Origin: Planctomycetota bacterium
GTDB taxonomy: Bacteria; Planctomycetota; J058; JAJDCQ01
Assembly: GCA_029260755.1 (NCBI GenBank)
Contig: JAJDCQ010000246.1
Location: 37,204-101,203, forward strand
Direction: 5' to 3'
Length of the DNA stretch: 64,000 bases
In this document: positions 45,901 to 53,546 of the stretch, one piece after another
Layout: each line of letters starts with the position of its first letter
Position numbering within the stretch: the stretch's first letter is position 1
Position numbers and translations under genes: made by a program
The notes under the pieces: generated by a model
Database searches by the model: none
Told to the model about the DNA's origin: nothing
What the model saw: only the letters and a program-made list of their open reading frames with translations

Positions 45901-48900
45901 TGCGCCTCGCCACGACCGACCTCTCCGGCGAGGGCGTCGCGACCGAGCTGACGGTCACCGCCGAGCGCCTCGAGACGATCGGCGGCTCCGAGATGGTCGA
46001 GCGCGTCCTCGAGCGGACGCTCGTCACCGACGCCGACGGCCACGCCCGGGCGAGCCTCTCGCTCGAGAAGCCCGGCCGCTACCGCCTCCGCGCGAAGGGC
46101 CGCGACCGCCTCGGCAACCAGGTCGGAGCGATCGCCGACGTCCTCGTGACGGGGAAGGACGACGAGGTCGTCCTCCGGATCCTCTCCGAGCGGCAGACCG
46201 TTCATCCCGGCGAGCGCCTCGAGATTCCGGTGTTCAGCCGGGCGAACGCGGCCGGCACGGCGCTCGTCACGATCGAGACCGATCGGGTCGTCGCCCACCG
46301 GACGGTGAAGCTCGCCCCCGGCCGGCAGACGATCCCGATCGCGATCGAGCCGGGCTTCGCGCCCGGCTTCGTCCTGAGCATCGATCTCCTGACCGGCGCC
46401 GAGCGCCACACCGCCCGCGCGACGTTCGCGGTGGAGCGGGACCTCGCCCTGACCGTGCGCGCCCCGACCGACGCCGTCCTCCCGGGCGGCGAGGTGACGA
46501 TCGACGTCATCGCGAAGGACCGGGCCGGCAACCCCGCGAAGGCGGCCATCCTGGTCGCCGTCGCCGACGCGGCTCTGTTCGAGGGTCGTGACGACGAGGA
46601 TCCGGCCGCCGCGTTCGCGCCGGTGATGCGGGCGAGCGGCCTGGTCGCCGGGTCGAGCGCGCCGTGGAGCTACGCGGGGACGACCCGCCTCGTCCCGAAC
46701 GAGTTCCTCGCCGAGCGGGCCCGCGCCGGCGCGCCGCGCCGCCTCGCGAACGATCTGCGCCCCGACGTCGAGTCGCTCCGGGTGGTGACCGGGGGGACGA
46801 CCGTCACCGACGCCTACGGGGTCGGCGGCGGCGCCGCCGGCGCCTACGGCCAGCGCTGGGGCCGCGGCAGCCTGAACAACAAGTCGAAGCAGGGCGGCCG
46901 CCACCAGCCGACCGGGAAGCCGCAGAGCTACAAGGGCCAGAGCTTCGGGCTGGCCGGCGAGCTCTTCTTCACCAGCAACGTGACCGCCTCGTCGAGCGGC
47001 GAGGCTGCCCGGCGTGAGGCAGCGCCGCGAGCCGGCGCGTTCGTGAGCGGCATCTCGACCGGCGCCGATGGGCGCGCGAGCGTCCGGGTGAAGCTGCCCG
47101 AGGTGCCCGGCGTCTACCGCGTCCTCGTCGTCGGAGCGAGCGCCGACACCCTCGTCGGCGCCGCCACGACCGAGCTCACCGTCCGCGGTCCGCTGACCAT
47201 CACGATCGCCGCCCCGTCGCGGCTCGTCCGCGGCGACGCCGTGAGGATCCCGGTGCGGGTGCACGGGTCGACCGACGCCGTCCGCGGCGGCGCCGTGGAG
47301 GTCGTCGTCACCGCGTCGATGGGCGACGAGAAGTGGTCGAGCCCCGCGCAGCGCGTGCAGCTCGACGAGGCCGGCGAGGCGGTCGTCCACGTCCCGTTCA
47401 AGGCCGAGCGGGCCGGCGGAGCCGTCCTCTTCACGGCGAAGGCCACCGGCGCGCAGGGCGCGTCGGCCGCCGACCGGGCCTCGGTCGCCGTCGCCTACGC
47501 GGGGCGCGTCACCGAGATCGCCCGCGCCCGCGTCTTCCGGGACGACGGGACGCTCGTCCTCCGCCTGCCCGAGGGCGAGGACCTCGTCCACGCCGAGATC
47601 GAGCTGGCCGTGAGCCGCGCGATCGACGCGGGCCTCATCGAACGCCTCCTCCCGTCGGCCTGGCGGACCAACCTCGGCCACCCGAGCGCGGTCGCCGGCG
47701 CGATCCTCCGGACGCTCGCCGTGGCGCGCCTCCACGAGCGGATGGGCGGGACGAAGCCGAAGGGGCTCGACGGCGCCAACGCGCGGGTCGCCGAGCTCGT
47801 CGCCGCCCTCGCCCTGACCCAGGGCGGCGACGGCGGCTTCGGCTGGCGTCGCGATCGGCGCCGCTCCGGCGGGCAGGCCGATGCCCTCTCGACCGTGCTC
47901 GCAGCGCGCGCCTTCGCCGCCGCACGCGAGGCCGGCGTCGACCGCGCCGCCGCGCCGCTCGAGCGCGCCCTCGCCTGGCTCCAGGCGAGGTTCCAGCAGA
48001 CGGGCGACGACGCCGAGAAGGCGACGCTCCTGTTCGGCCTGGCGACGAGCGGGGATGCCGGCTACGCCGCCCTGAACCGCCTCTACCGGAGCCGGAACGC
48101 GCTGCCGCGCACCGCGCTCGCGTACCTCACCCTGGCCCTCGCCGACAGCGGTCGGGCCTCGGAGGCCGCCGAGACGGCGCGCCTCCTCCTCGGCGGGAAC
48201 GGAGACGACTCCGGCGCGCGTCGCCCGGCCCGCGACGGGCTCCGCGACGCCCTCGGCGCCGCCGAGGCCGACGGCGTGATCGCCCTCGCGATCGTGCGGG
48301 CGCTCCCCGGGAGCGAGGCTGCCCGCGGCGCCGCGAGCAAGGCGGTCGCGCGGGTCGCCGGGTGCACCCGGATCGGACCGTGGGCCACCCTCGCGATCGC
48401 CCACGGCGTCGAGCCGACGCCGAAGGACCGCGATCGCCTCGCGGTGAAGATCACCTCGCCCGGCGGCGGGCTCATCCGGCTCGAGCCGGGCAGCTCGCAG
48501 GTCTCGGGCTGGTTCCCGCTCGATCCGGCCACCCTCGGCGATGAGCTGACGGTGACGGTCGACGTCGACGGTTCGGGCGAGGCGCTCGTCCGCGCCCGCG
48601 TCGTCGTCGCCGGGCGCGAGCTCCCGGCCAAGCTCCGGGCCGACGCCGACGGGCCGCACGCGGTGAACGTCCGCCACCAGGCGGCGCCGCTCCTCTACCG
48701 GTGGCGTGAGGTGCCGCGCGGGTTCTCGACCCTGCGGACGCCGGTGAAGCCGTGGGTCAACCTCGCCGCGAGCCTGCCCGTCGGGCGGACCGCGACCGTC
48801 GCCGTCGGTCTCGACCGGCGGACCGAGCGCGCCCCCTACATGGTGATCGAGGCGCCGATTCCGGCCGGCTGCCGGGTCGTCGACGGGAGCCCGAGCGGCA

Positions 48901-50984
48901 ACTTCGAGGCGATCGAGGTCGACCACGACCGCAGCCTCGTCCGCCTCTCGTTCGGACCGGGCTCGAGCCTGCCGCGGGCGTCGTTCGACATCGTCGGCGC
49001 CGTCCCCGGGAGCTACTCCGTCCCGCCCGCCCGCGCGTTCCCGTGGAGCGAGCCGGAGCGGTCGGTCTGGGGCAAGGCGGCGCGCCTCGAGGTGATCGAC
49101 CGGGGCGCGAAGAGCGCCGATGCCTACCGGCCGACGCCGGACGAGCTCTACCACCGCGGCCGGATGGCCTTCGACGACGACGACCTCGCCCGGGCGGCGA
49201 CCGACCTCGAGACGCTGCTGACCGACTACGACCTGCGCGACGAGCCGCTCCGCGAGGGCGCCCGGATGCTGCTCTACGCGGCGCTCGAGCGGGACGACGC
49301 GACGGCCGTCGTCCGCTGGTTCGAGGTGCTGAAGGAGCGCTACGAGGACCTCGTCATCTCGTTCGACGACACCCGTCGCGTCGGCGAGGCCTACCGCAAG
49401 CTCGGCGAGGCCGAGCGCGGCCTCCAGGTGTTCCGCGGCGTGACCGAGGCGCTCTTCATGAAGGAGAGCCCGGTCGCCGGCCGGATCGAGGCGGGCGGCG
49501 ACCTCGAGGGCAGCGTGAGCTTCCTCACCGCCCTCGCCGACGAGTACCCCGACCTGGAGATCGTCCAGACGACGCTCTATCAGCTCGCCCACACCGTCTA
49601 CGCGAGCGCCGACCGGCAGCCTGCGGCGCCGAACGCGGCGCTGAACGCGAACGAGCCGGGCGCGGCGCCGGCGGGGCCGCGCCGGCGCGAGGCGCAGATC
49701 GAGCGGGCGGCGTCGCTCTTCGCGAGCTTCCTCGCCCGCTACCCGACGGCGCGGATCGCCGACGAGGCGGCGTTCAGCCTCCTCGCGGCCGAGCTCGACC
49801 TCGCCCGCGAGGGCCGCACCCGGCCGCTCGCCCGCCGCCTCGCGAAGCGGTTCCCCGAGAGCGCGTGGCTCGATGAGTACCTCTACGTCGAGGGCCTCTC
49901 CTCCTACGAGATGGGCGAGCACGGCCGGGCGATCGAGGTGCTCGCTCGCGTCGGCGAGGGGCAGTTCCCCGTCCACGGCGGCGCCGCGGGCCGGACCGCC
50001 TTCTCCGGACGCCGGGACGCGGCGCGCTTCCTGAAGGCGCAGGCGCTCCACGCGACCGGACGGCTCGACGACGCCCTCGCCGCCTACGGCGAGGTGCGCG
50101 ATCGGTTCGCCGACGCGCGCGCCGCGATCCAGCACATCGAGCGCGAGGAGCTCTCGCTCCCCGAGGTCTCGACGTTCGCCTCCGGGTCCGACCGGCCGAG
50201 CCTCGAGGTGAGCTCGCGCAACATCGAGGACGCGAAGCTCTCGGTCTGGCAGGTCGACCTGATGAAGCTCTACCTGGCCGAGAAGAGCCTCGAGGACGTC
50301 GCCGGGATCCACCTCGCGGGGATCAAGCCGATGCTCGAGCGCGAGGTGCATCTCGCCGGCCCCGGCAGCCGCGGCCTGGCCCGGGAGACCGAGGTCGTCC
50401 TGCCGCTCGACAAGGCGGGCGCCTACCTCGTCGTCGCCCGCGGCGGCGATCAGTTCGCGAGCGGGCTGGTCGTCGTGAGCGGCCTCGACGTCGAGGTGGC
50501 CGAGGACCCGCGCAGCGGCCGGGTGCGCGTCGCGGTCGTCAGCCGCGGCGAGAAGCCGAAGCCGATCTCGCGGGCGGCCGTCCGCGTCGTCGGCAGCGGC
50601 GACGGGCGCGTCCGGGCCGGCGAGACCGACCCGCGCGGCGTCTACACCGCGAGCGCGGTGAGCGGCCGGGCGACCGTGATCGCCCGCGTCGGGGACCAGT
50701 TCGCGTTCTACCGCGGCCGGGTCCGCCTCGGCCAGGTCCCGCAGCAGCAGCAGGAGATGCAGCAGCAGCTCCGGCAGCTCGACCGCAACTTCCAGGACCA
50801 GACCGAGGGCTACTACAGCAACATGGGCGACCAGCAGGGCGACATGGACGCCCTCGAGCTCAACGACCAGCTCCGCGCCGAGATCCTCGGCGAGAACTTC
50901 CGCAACGTGGAGAGCAACCGGAAGGCGCTGCAGTCGAAGTACCAGAAGAAGACGGCCGGCGTCGCCGTCGAGCAGGCGAAGTGA
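42933..50984 (+). CDS. giant secreted TPR/alpha-2-macroglobulin-like protein without thioester
   Basis: 2683 residues with a signal peptide (MLPLARAQAIVATLGLALLL). Order: TPR-like repeats (~40-543); an MG-like beta module (~553-733); MG2-type domains (FTDRPTYRAGDEVAIAG, ~753-1177); a Lys/Arg/Gly-rich bait-like stretch (~1288-1365); the A2M core (STGADGRASVRVKLPEVPGV, ~1366-1423); an alpha-toroid TED-like region (~1616-1752); an MG10-like end (YMVIEAPIPAGCRVVDG); a second TPR block (~2066-2403); a second MG-like module (~2410-2603) resembling the first; and a Gln-rich tail. The thioester motif (C-x-E-Q) expected near 1580 is absent; the segment reads NLGHPSAVAGAI. Bacterial A2Ms trap invading proteases; this one may trap non-covalently or be structural. 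It is coupled by GTGA to the next gene. Confidence 0.85.
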   Translation: MLPLARAQAIVATLGLALLLTASAAPLRADDDDPLAPAREALVDGDWARAAALCREAADAGRGPRDQALLLLATALRADGKLAAADEALEAIEAITPPSSLRRKALFLRADDAARRGDFRTAIDLMARGASELSEPGRRDAVAGRLVDLADRLRLPDDESTPADHHGARELYLAAVDVGLAPERAVRARLLAARCDIDSGNPGRAAQILRDLLAPRPTPRGDAAPKLEGAQRREALLLRGCAELGAGRPDAARAALEDLIAEAPADDPLAPEAAYRLGRTFGLPGGTSEEALERGVAAWAKLRERFPDHRLADAAAVDTGRSLLAAARFDEAIAALERFLATPARGPGADDDRDGDGQPSSPTPPPLPFGPDGRAGDERPQARRLLGDALHRLRRHDEAIAVLERFLREHPTHRDWNAVRRRITDLEHVRGLAAHEEKRYADARAAFERFAERHPLDGRIPQTLLLVGEGLVEEKRYDDAVSAWARLASKYPTHGHAVDAVRRSAEVLEEELDAPDRAIAVLRRAVEQNGAAAGFARGRLASLTERALGITTDGITRGGDVPVVAVRARNVDALDLRIWRLDIEAYFRKVHAVSAVDGLDVDLVAPDVSREVKLDAGDAADAEHALIETKVALPEAKEPGAWVVVAGDDHVEAVTLVLVSDLEVIARAGPAGEAFIYVHDARRGAPAAEVAVLVSDGTRVVLEGKTDADGVFRALLPEDLAGGARLRALALGGETRGAASATLPPLHVARAAESVPRAFLFTDRPTYRAGDEVAIAGIIREPLSTADDDAGDAKLPANGGLGFEAGARYELVVVAPGGEVVTETTVALDGFGALARRVRLPATAPAGDWAIRISRQDGPSYATGFRVAAPAVGRPRIAISMPRGAWFRGEEVNGTARLIASYGEPLRGRRVLVRLGSRGDPAELVTDARGEVSFRFATREQNETAVVALTAEVPEEGIAGRANVYLATRGFELELETPRGVFLGGEPVEVRLATTDLSGEGVATELTVTAERLETIGGSEMVERVLERTLVTDADGHARASLSLEKPGRYRLRAKGRDRLGNQVGAIADVLVTGKDDEVVLRILSERQTVHPGERLEIPVFSRANAAGTALVTIETDRVVAHRTVKLAPGRQTIPIAIEPGFAPGFVLSIDLLTGAERHTARATFAVERDLALTVRAPTDAVLPGGEVTIDVIAKDRAGNPAKAAILVAVADAALFEGRDDEDPAAAFAPVMRASGLVAGSSAPWSYAGTTRLVPNEFLAERARAGAPRRLANDLRPDVESLRVVTGGTTVTDAYGVGGGAAGAYGQRWGRGSLNNKSKQGGRHQPTGKPQSYKGQSFGLAGELFFTSNVTASSSGEAARREAAPRAGAFVSGISTGADGRASVRVKLPEVPGVYRVLVVGASADTLVGAATTELTVRGPLTITIAAPSRLVRGDAVRIPVRVHGSTDAVRGGAVEVVVTASMGDEKWSSPAQRVQLDEAGEAVVHVPFKAERAGGAVLFTAKATGAQGASAADRASVAVAYAGRVTEIARARVFRDDGTLVLRLPEGEDLVHAEIELAVSRAIDAGLIERLLPSAWRTNLGHPSAVAGAILRTLAVARLHERMGGTKPKGLDGANARVAELVAALALTQGGDGGFGWRRDRRRSGGQADALSTVLAARAFAAAREAGVDRAAAPLERALAWLQARFQQTGDDAEKATLLFGLATSGDAGYAALNRLYRSRNALPRTALAYLTLALADSGRASEAAETARLLLGGNGDDSGARRPARDGLRDALGAAEADGVIALAIVRALPGSEAARGAASKAVARVAGCTRIGPWATLAIAHGVEPTPKDRDRLAVKITSPGGGLIRLEPGSSQVSGWFPLDPATLGDELTVTVDVDGSGEALVRARVVVAGRELPAKLRADADGPHAVNVRHQAAPLLYRWREVPRGFSTLRTPVKPWVNLAASLPVGRTATVAVGLDRRTERAPYMVIEAPIPAGCRVVDGSPSGNFEAIEVDHDRSLVRLSFGPGSSLPRASFDIVGAVPGSYSVPPARAFPWSEPERSVWGKAARLEVIDRGAKSADAYRPTPDELYHRGRMAFDDDDLARAATDLETLLTDYDLRDEPLREGARMLLYAALERDDATAVVRWFEVLKERYEDLVISFDDTRRVGEAYRKLGEAERGLQVFRGVTEALFMKESPVAGRIEAGGDLEGSVSFLTALADEYPDLEIVQTTLYQLAHTVYASADRQPAAPNAALNANEPGAAPAGPRRREAQIERAASLFASFLARYPTARIADEAAFSLLAAELDLAREGRTRPLARRLAKRFPESAWLDEYLYVEGLSSYEMGEHGRAIEVLARVGEGQFPVHGGAAGRTAFSGRRDAARFLKAQALHATGRLDDALAAYGEVRDRFADARAAIQHIEREELSLPEVSTFASGSDRPSLEVSSRNIEDAKLSVWQVDLMKLYLAEKSLEDVAGIHLAGIKPMLEREVHLAGPGSRGLARETEVVLPLDKAGAYLVVARGGDQFASGLVVVSGLDVEVAEDPRSGRVRVAVVSRGEKPKPISRAAVRVVGSGDGRVRAGETDPRGVYTASAVSGRATVIARVGDQFAFYRGRVRLGQVPQQQQEMQQQLRQLDRNFQDQTEGYYSNMGDQQGDMDALELNDQLRAEILGENFRNVESNRKALQSKYQKKTAGVAVEQAK

Positions 50985-51511
50985 CGCGCGCGCTCGGCGC
51001 GACGATCATCGTCGGGCTCGGGCTCGTCGGCCTCGCGATGGAAGCGGGGCTCGACGACGCCCGGGCGGACGAGTCCCGCCTCGCCCGGTTCCACGAGGCC
51101 GCCCGGGCGCTCGTCCTGAAGCGCTTCCCCGAGGCGAAGGCCGAGGCCGACGGCGACCGCCTCCGCTACGCTCACGCGACCCGCACGTTCCAGGTCCACC
51201 TGCCCCTCAAGACCGGCGAGTGGCAGGACGCGGTCGCGATGACCGGCCCGAAGAAGGGCGGCATCCTGATCGAGATCGAGCTCCGCGAGGGGCGCTGGGA
51301 GGGTGCGGCCGTCGTCCCCCAGAGTTTCGACCACCACTACTTCGACGTGCTGCTCCTCGCGCCGTACGCGAAGTCGCACGACCGTCACCTGGTCGTGCGC
51401 ATCGCGACCCCGCGCCTCGGAGCCGACGCCGAGCTCGTCGAGGCGTTCACCAAGCTAGCGAACGACTTCGCCGCCCACCTGCCGCCGCCGTCGCCCGAGG
51501 GGCCGAGGTAG
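50981..51511 (+). CDS. small secreted protein coupled to the macroglobulin-like gene
   Basis: 176 residues from a GTG overlapping the upstream stop (GTGA). A signal peptide (LGATIIVGLGLVGLAMEAG) precedes a ~140-residue alpha/beta domain (TRTFQVHLPLKTGEWQDAV; SHDRHLVVRIATPRLGADAE). The family is not recognised. The overlap implies it is made together with the giant alpha-2-macroglobulin-like protein and may work with it outside the cell. Confidence 0.7.
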   Translation: MTRALGATIIVGLGLVGLAMEAGLDDARADESRLARFHEAARALVLKRFPEAKAEADGDRLRYAHATRTFQVHLPLKTGEWQDAVAMTGPKKGGILIEIELREGRWEGAAVVPQSFDHHYFDVLLLAPYAKSHDRHLVVRIATPRLGADAELVEAFTKLANDFAAHLPPPSPEGPR

Positions 51512-51536
51512 CCCCGCGCGTCGACGATGGACCCGG

Positions 51537-51640
51537 GGCCGGCAGCTCGCAATCCAGCCAATCCAACAATCCGCGGTTCCCACTCGTCGAAACGCTGGCG
51601 AGAACGAAACCGCGGATTCCGCGGATTGCGCGGATTGTCT
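51537..51640. repeat. diverged copy of the CGCGGATT dispersed repeat
   Basis: Reads GGCAGCTCGCAATCCAGCCA, then AATCCGCGGTTCCCACT and AACCGCGGATTCCGCGGATT, which matches the junction between units of the repeat at 40084-40512 in the same orientation. It lies in the 591-base gap (51512-52102) that has no supportable gene. Confidence 0.7.
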
Positions 51641-51730
51641 CCAGTGAGCGCCGAGTCGCCGCCTCGGCGGAGGCCTCATTCTGCAACAGCCTCCTAGCCC
51701 GGACAGGGGCAGCTCGTTCAGGTGCCGACG

Positions 51731-52054
51731 GTTCGCCTTCGGCGAACGGGATGTCACCACAGAGACACAGAGGACACGGAGGATCCACGGCGCGAGCTCG
51801 TGAGGCTCGCTGGCCGTCGGAACCCTCGCGGATGGATGAAACCACCGAGGCACCGAGACACGGAGAGGCCCCGGGAGCCTCACCATCGCGGAGCCTGTAG
51901 TGGCGCTTCCTCTCCCGGGTTCTCCCGCTCTCTGGATCGCGAGATGAGCGCCACCCCGGAGCCGGTCGGCTCGTTCCCGCGGCGATAGGGCGCCGCCGTC
52001 GCTCCTCCGTGTCTCCGTGCCTCGGTGGTTTCATCCTCTTCGCCGAAGGCGAAG
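51731..52054. repeat. inverted pair of a second dispersed repeat with TTCGCC hairpins
   Basis: The left copy starts with the hairpin GTTCGCC-TTC-GGCGAAC (51731-51747) and runs into CACAGAGACACAGAGGACAC and GAAACCACCGAGGCACCGAG. The right copy near 51997-52054 is its inverse (CTCCGTGTCTCCGTGCCTCG, then CTTCGCC-GAA-GGCGAAG at 52038-52054). A third copy with GTTCGCC-GGA-GGCGAAC is at 36742-36758. The region between is non-coding in all frames I trust. Confidence 0.75.
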
Positions 52055-52102
52055 CCGGTCGGTCCGCGGTCGCCTGAGGGAGCTCGATAGCCCGAATCCG
52101 GG

Positions 52103-53479
52103 CTAGCCGGCGCGCAGCGGTCGGACGCCGCCAAAGATCGTCACCGCGAGGAGCGCCGCGACGAACCAGCCGGTCGCGACGAGCGCCAGGACGGGCAGGA
52201 GCAGGTCGAGGCGCCCGATGACGGCGAAGACCAGCGCCAGCCAGACGACGTCGCGGGTGGCGCTCGCCTCGATGAAGCGGTCGAACGGAGGGATGCCGCT
52301 CGGCCCTCCGCGCTCGCGGGCGAGTCGGCCGGCGTGCGCGACGACGCGCCCGCGGCCGGAGCAGACGTAGACGATCTCGAAGGCCGAGCACGCGGCCGTC
52401 GCGATCGCGCCCACGAGGCCGAGCCAGCGCCAGTCGATCTCGCCCGTCGCCCGCTCGAGGCCGACCCCGACCGCGAGCGGCAGCAGCGTCTGGAGGAGGC
52501 AGCCCAGGATGACGTCGAGCGCCTCCCCGCGGGTCGAGCTCTCGGGGCGGACCCGCGCGACCTCGGCGGCCGCGTCCCCGACGATCACGCCGATGACGAG
52601 GATGAACGCGGCGACCGCGCCGGCGACCGCGCCGAGGCCCGAGGTGAAGAGGGCGAGGCCCGCCACGCCGATCGCGAAGCCGGCGACCGAGAGCACCTGC
52701 GGCACGGCGCGCCTCGACGCGCCGACGCCGATCGGCGCGACGAGTGGCCGGGTCGCCACGCGGGAGAGGAGCCCGGGGCTCGAGCCGCGGACCGCCTCGT
52801 CCGACGATGCTGGCGACGCGTCGGGGTCCGGCGCGAACGGGTCGTCGATCCCGAGAACCCGGCTCTCGAGGCGAAAGCCCACCGCGACGACGACGGCGGC
52901 GACCGAGCCGCCCCAGATGATCCCCGCGACGATGTCGAGGGGGAAGTGCACGCCGAGGTGCAGACGCGAGATCGAGGTGCCGAGCCCGATCCCGAGGGGC
53001 AGGAGCGCGAGGGCGGTCAACGCCCACCGCTGCCATCGCGGCGCCCCGGCCAGCCGACGCCGTCGGGCCGTCTCGATCACGAACGCGGCGAGGGTGAGCC
53101 CGACGGCGAAGCCGGTGGAGGTGTGGCCCGAGGGGAAGGAGGGCTGGTCGGGAACCTCGCCGACGAGCCGGATCCCGCCCGGCACGCCGTCGGCTGCCAC
53201 GCCGAGGGCGATCGGTGGACGGTCCCGCCCGAAGAGCGGCTTCCAGACGAGGTCGTTGATCCCGAGGGTGACCCCGGCGCTCACCGCGGCGAGGACGAGG
53301 GCGAGGATGCCGCGCCGGCCGGCCAGGGCCGTCAGAACGATGCCGACCGCGATGAACGCGATGGCGAGGTTGAGCTTGCCCGACAGGACCGTGAAGAGGC
53401 GGTCGGCCGCGTCCGACGCGGTCGCGTCCTGGAAGGCGCGAAGCGCCGCGGCATCGAGACCGGCGAGCCACTCGAGCAT
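52103..53479 (-). CDS. PAP2 phosphatase fused to a degenerate CDP-alcohol phosphatidyltransferase-like domain
   Basis: 458 residues, polytopic. The N-terminal PAP2 superfamily domain is complete: K80-x6-RP (KPLFGRDRPP), PSGH ending at H119 and SR-x5-H-x3-D (SRLHLGVHFPLD; R172, H178, D182), so an active lipid or isoprenyl phosphate phosphatase is likely. After residue ~255 a second membrane domain resembles CDP-alcohol phosphatidyltransferases: AVPQVLSVAGFAIGVAGL and then GDAAAEVARVRPESSTRGEA leading to LDVILG. The AR-x8-G-x3-D spacing is kept, but the leading DGxxD and the final Asp are lost (A/G). The second half is therefore probably inactive or altered. Confidence 0.8.
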   Translation of the reverse strand: MLEWLAGLDAAALRAFQDATASDAADRLFTVLSGKLNLAIAFIAVGIVLTALAGRRGILALVLAAVSAGVTLGINDLVWKPLFGRDRPPIALGVAADGVPGGIRLVGEVPDQPSFPSGHTSTGFAVGLTLAAFVIETARRRRLAGAPRWQRWALTALALLPLGIGLGTSISRLHLGVHFPLDIVAGIIWGGSVAAVVVAVGFRLESRVLGIDDPFAPDPDASPASSDEAVRGSSPGLLSRVATRPLVAPIGVGASRRAVPQVLSVAGFAIGVAGLALFTSGLGAVAGAVAAFILVIGVIVGDAAAEVARVRPESSTRGEALDVILGCLLQTLLPLAVGVGLERATGEIDWRWLGLVGAIATAACSAFEIVYVCSGRGRVVAHAGRLARERGGPSGIPPFDRFIEASATRDVVWLALVFAVIGRLDLLLPVLALVATGWFVAALLAVTIFGGVRPLRAG

Positions 53480-53546
53480 GGGCGTGATTGTCCCAGGCCG
53501 CCTCGCGCTCTTCCACCCGGTCGGCGGGGTCGAGTAGAACGGGGGC

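Noticed and set aside
42882..50351. 2489-codon open frame antisense to the macroglobulin-like gene
   Set aside because: It mirrors the GC-biased third positions of the true gene, has an Arg/Asp/Val-rich composition without domains, and no signal peptide or ribosome site. The plus-strand gene has clear family motifs.
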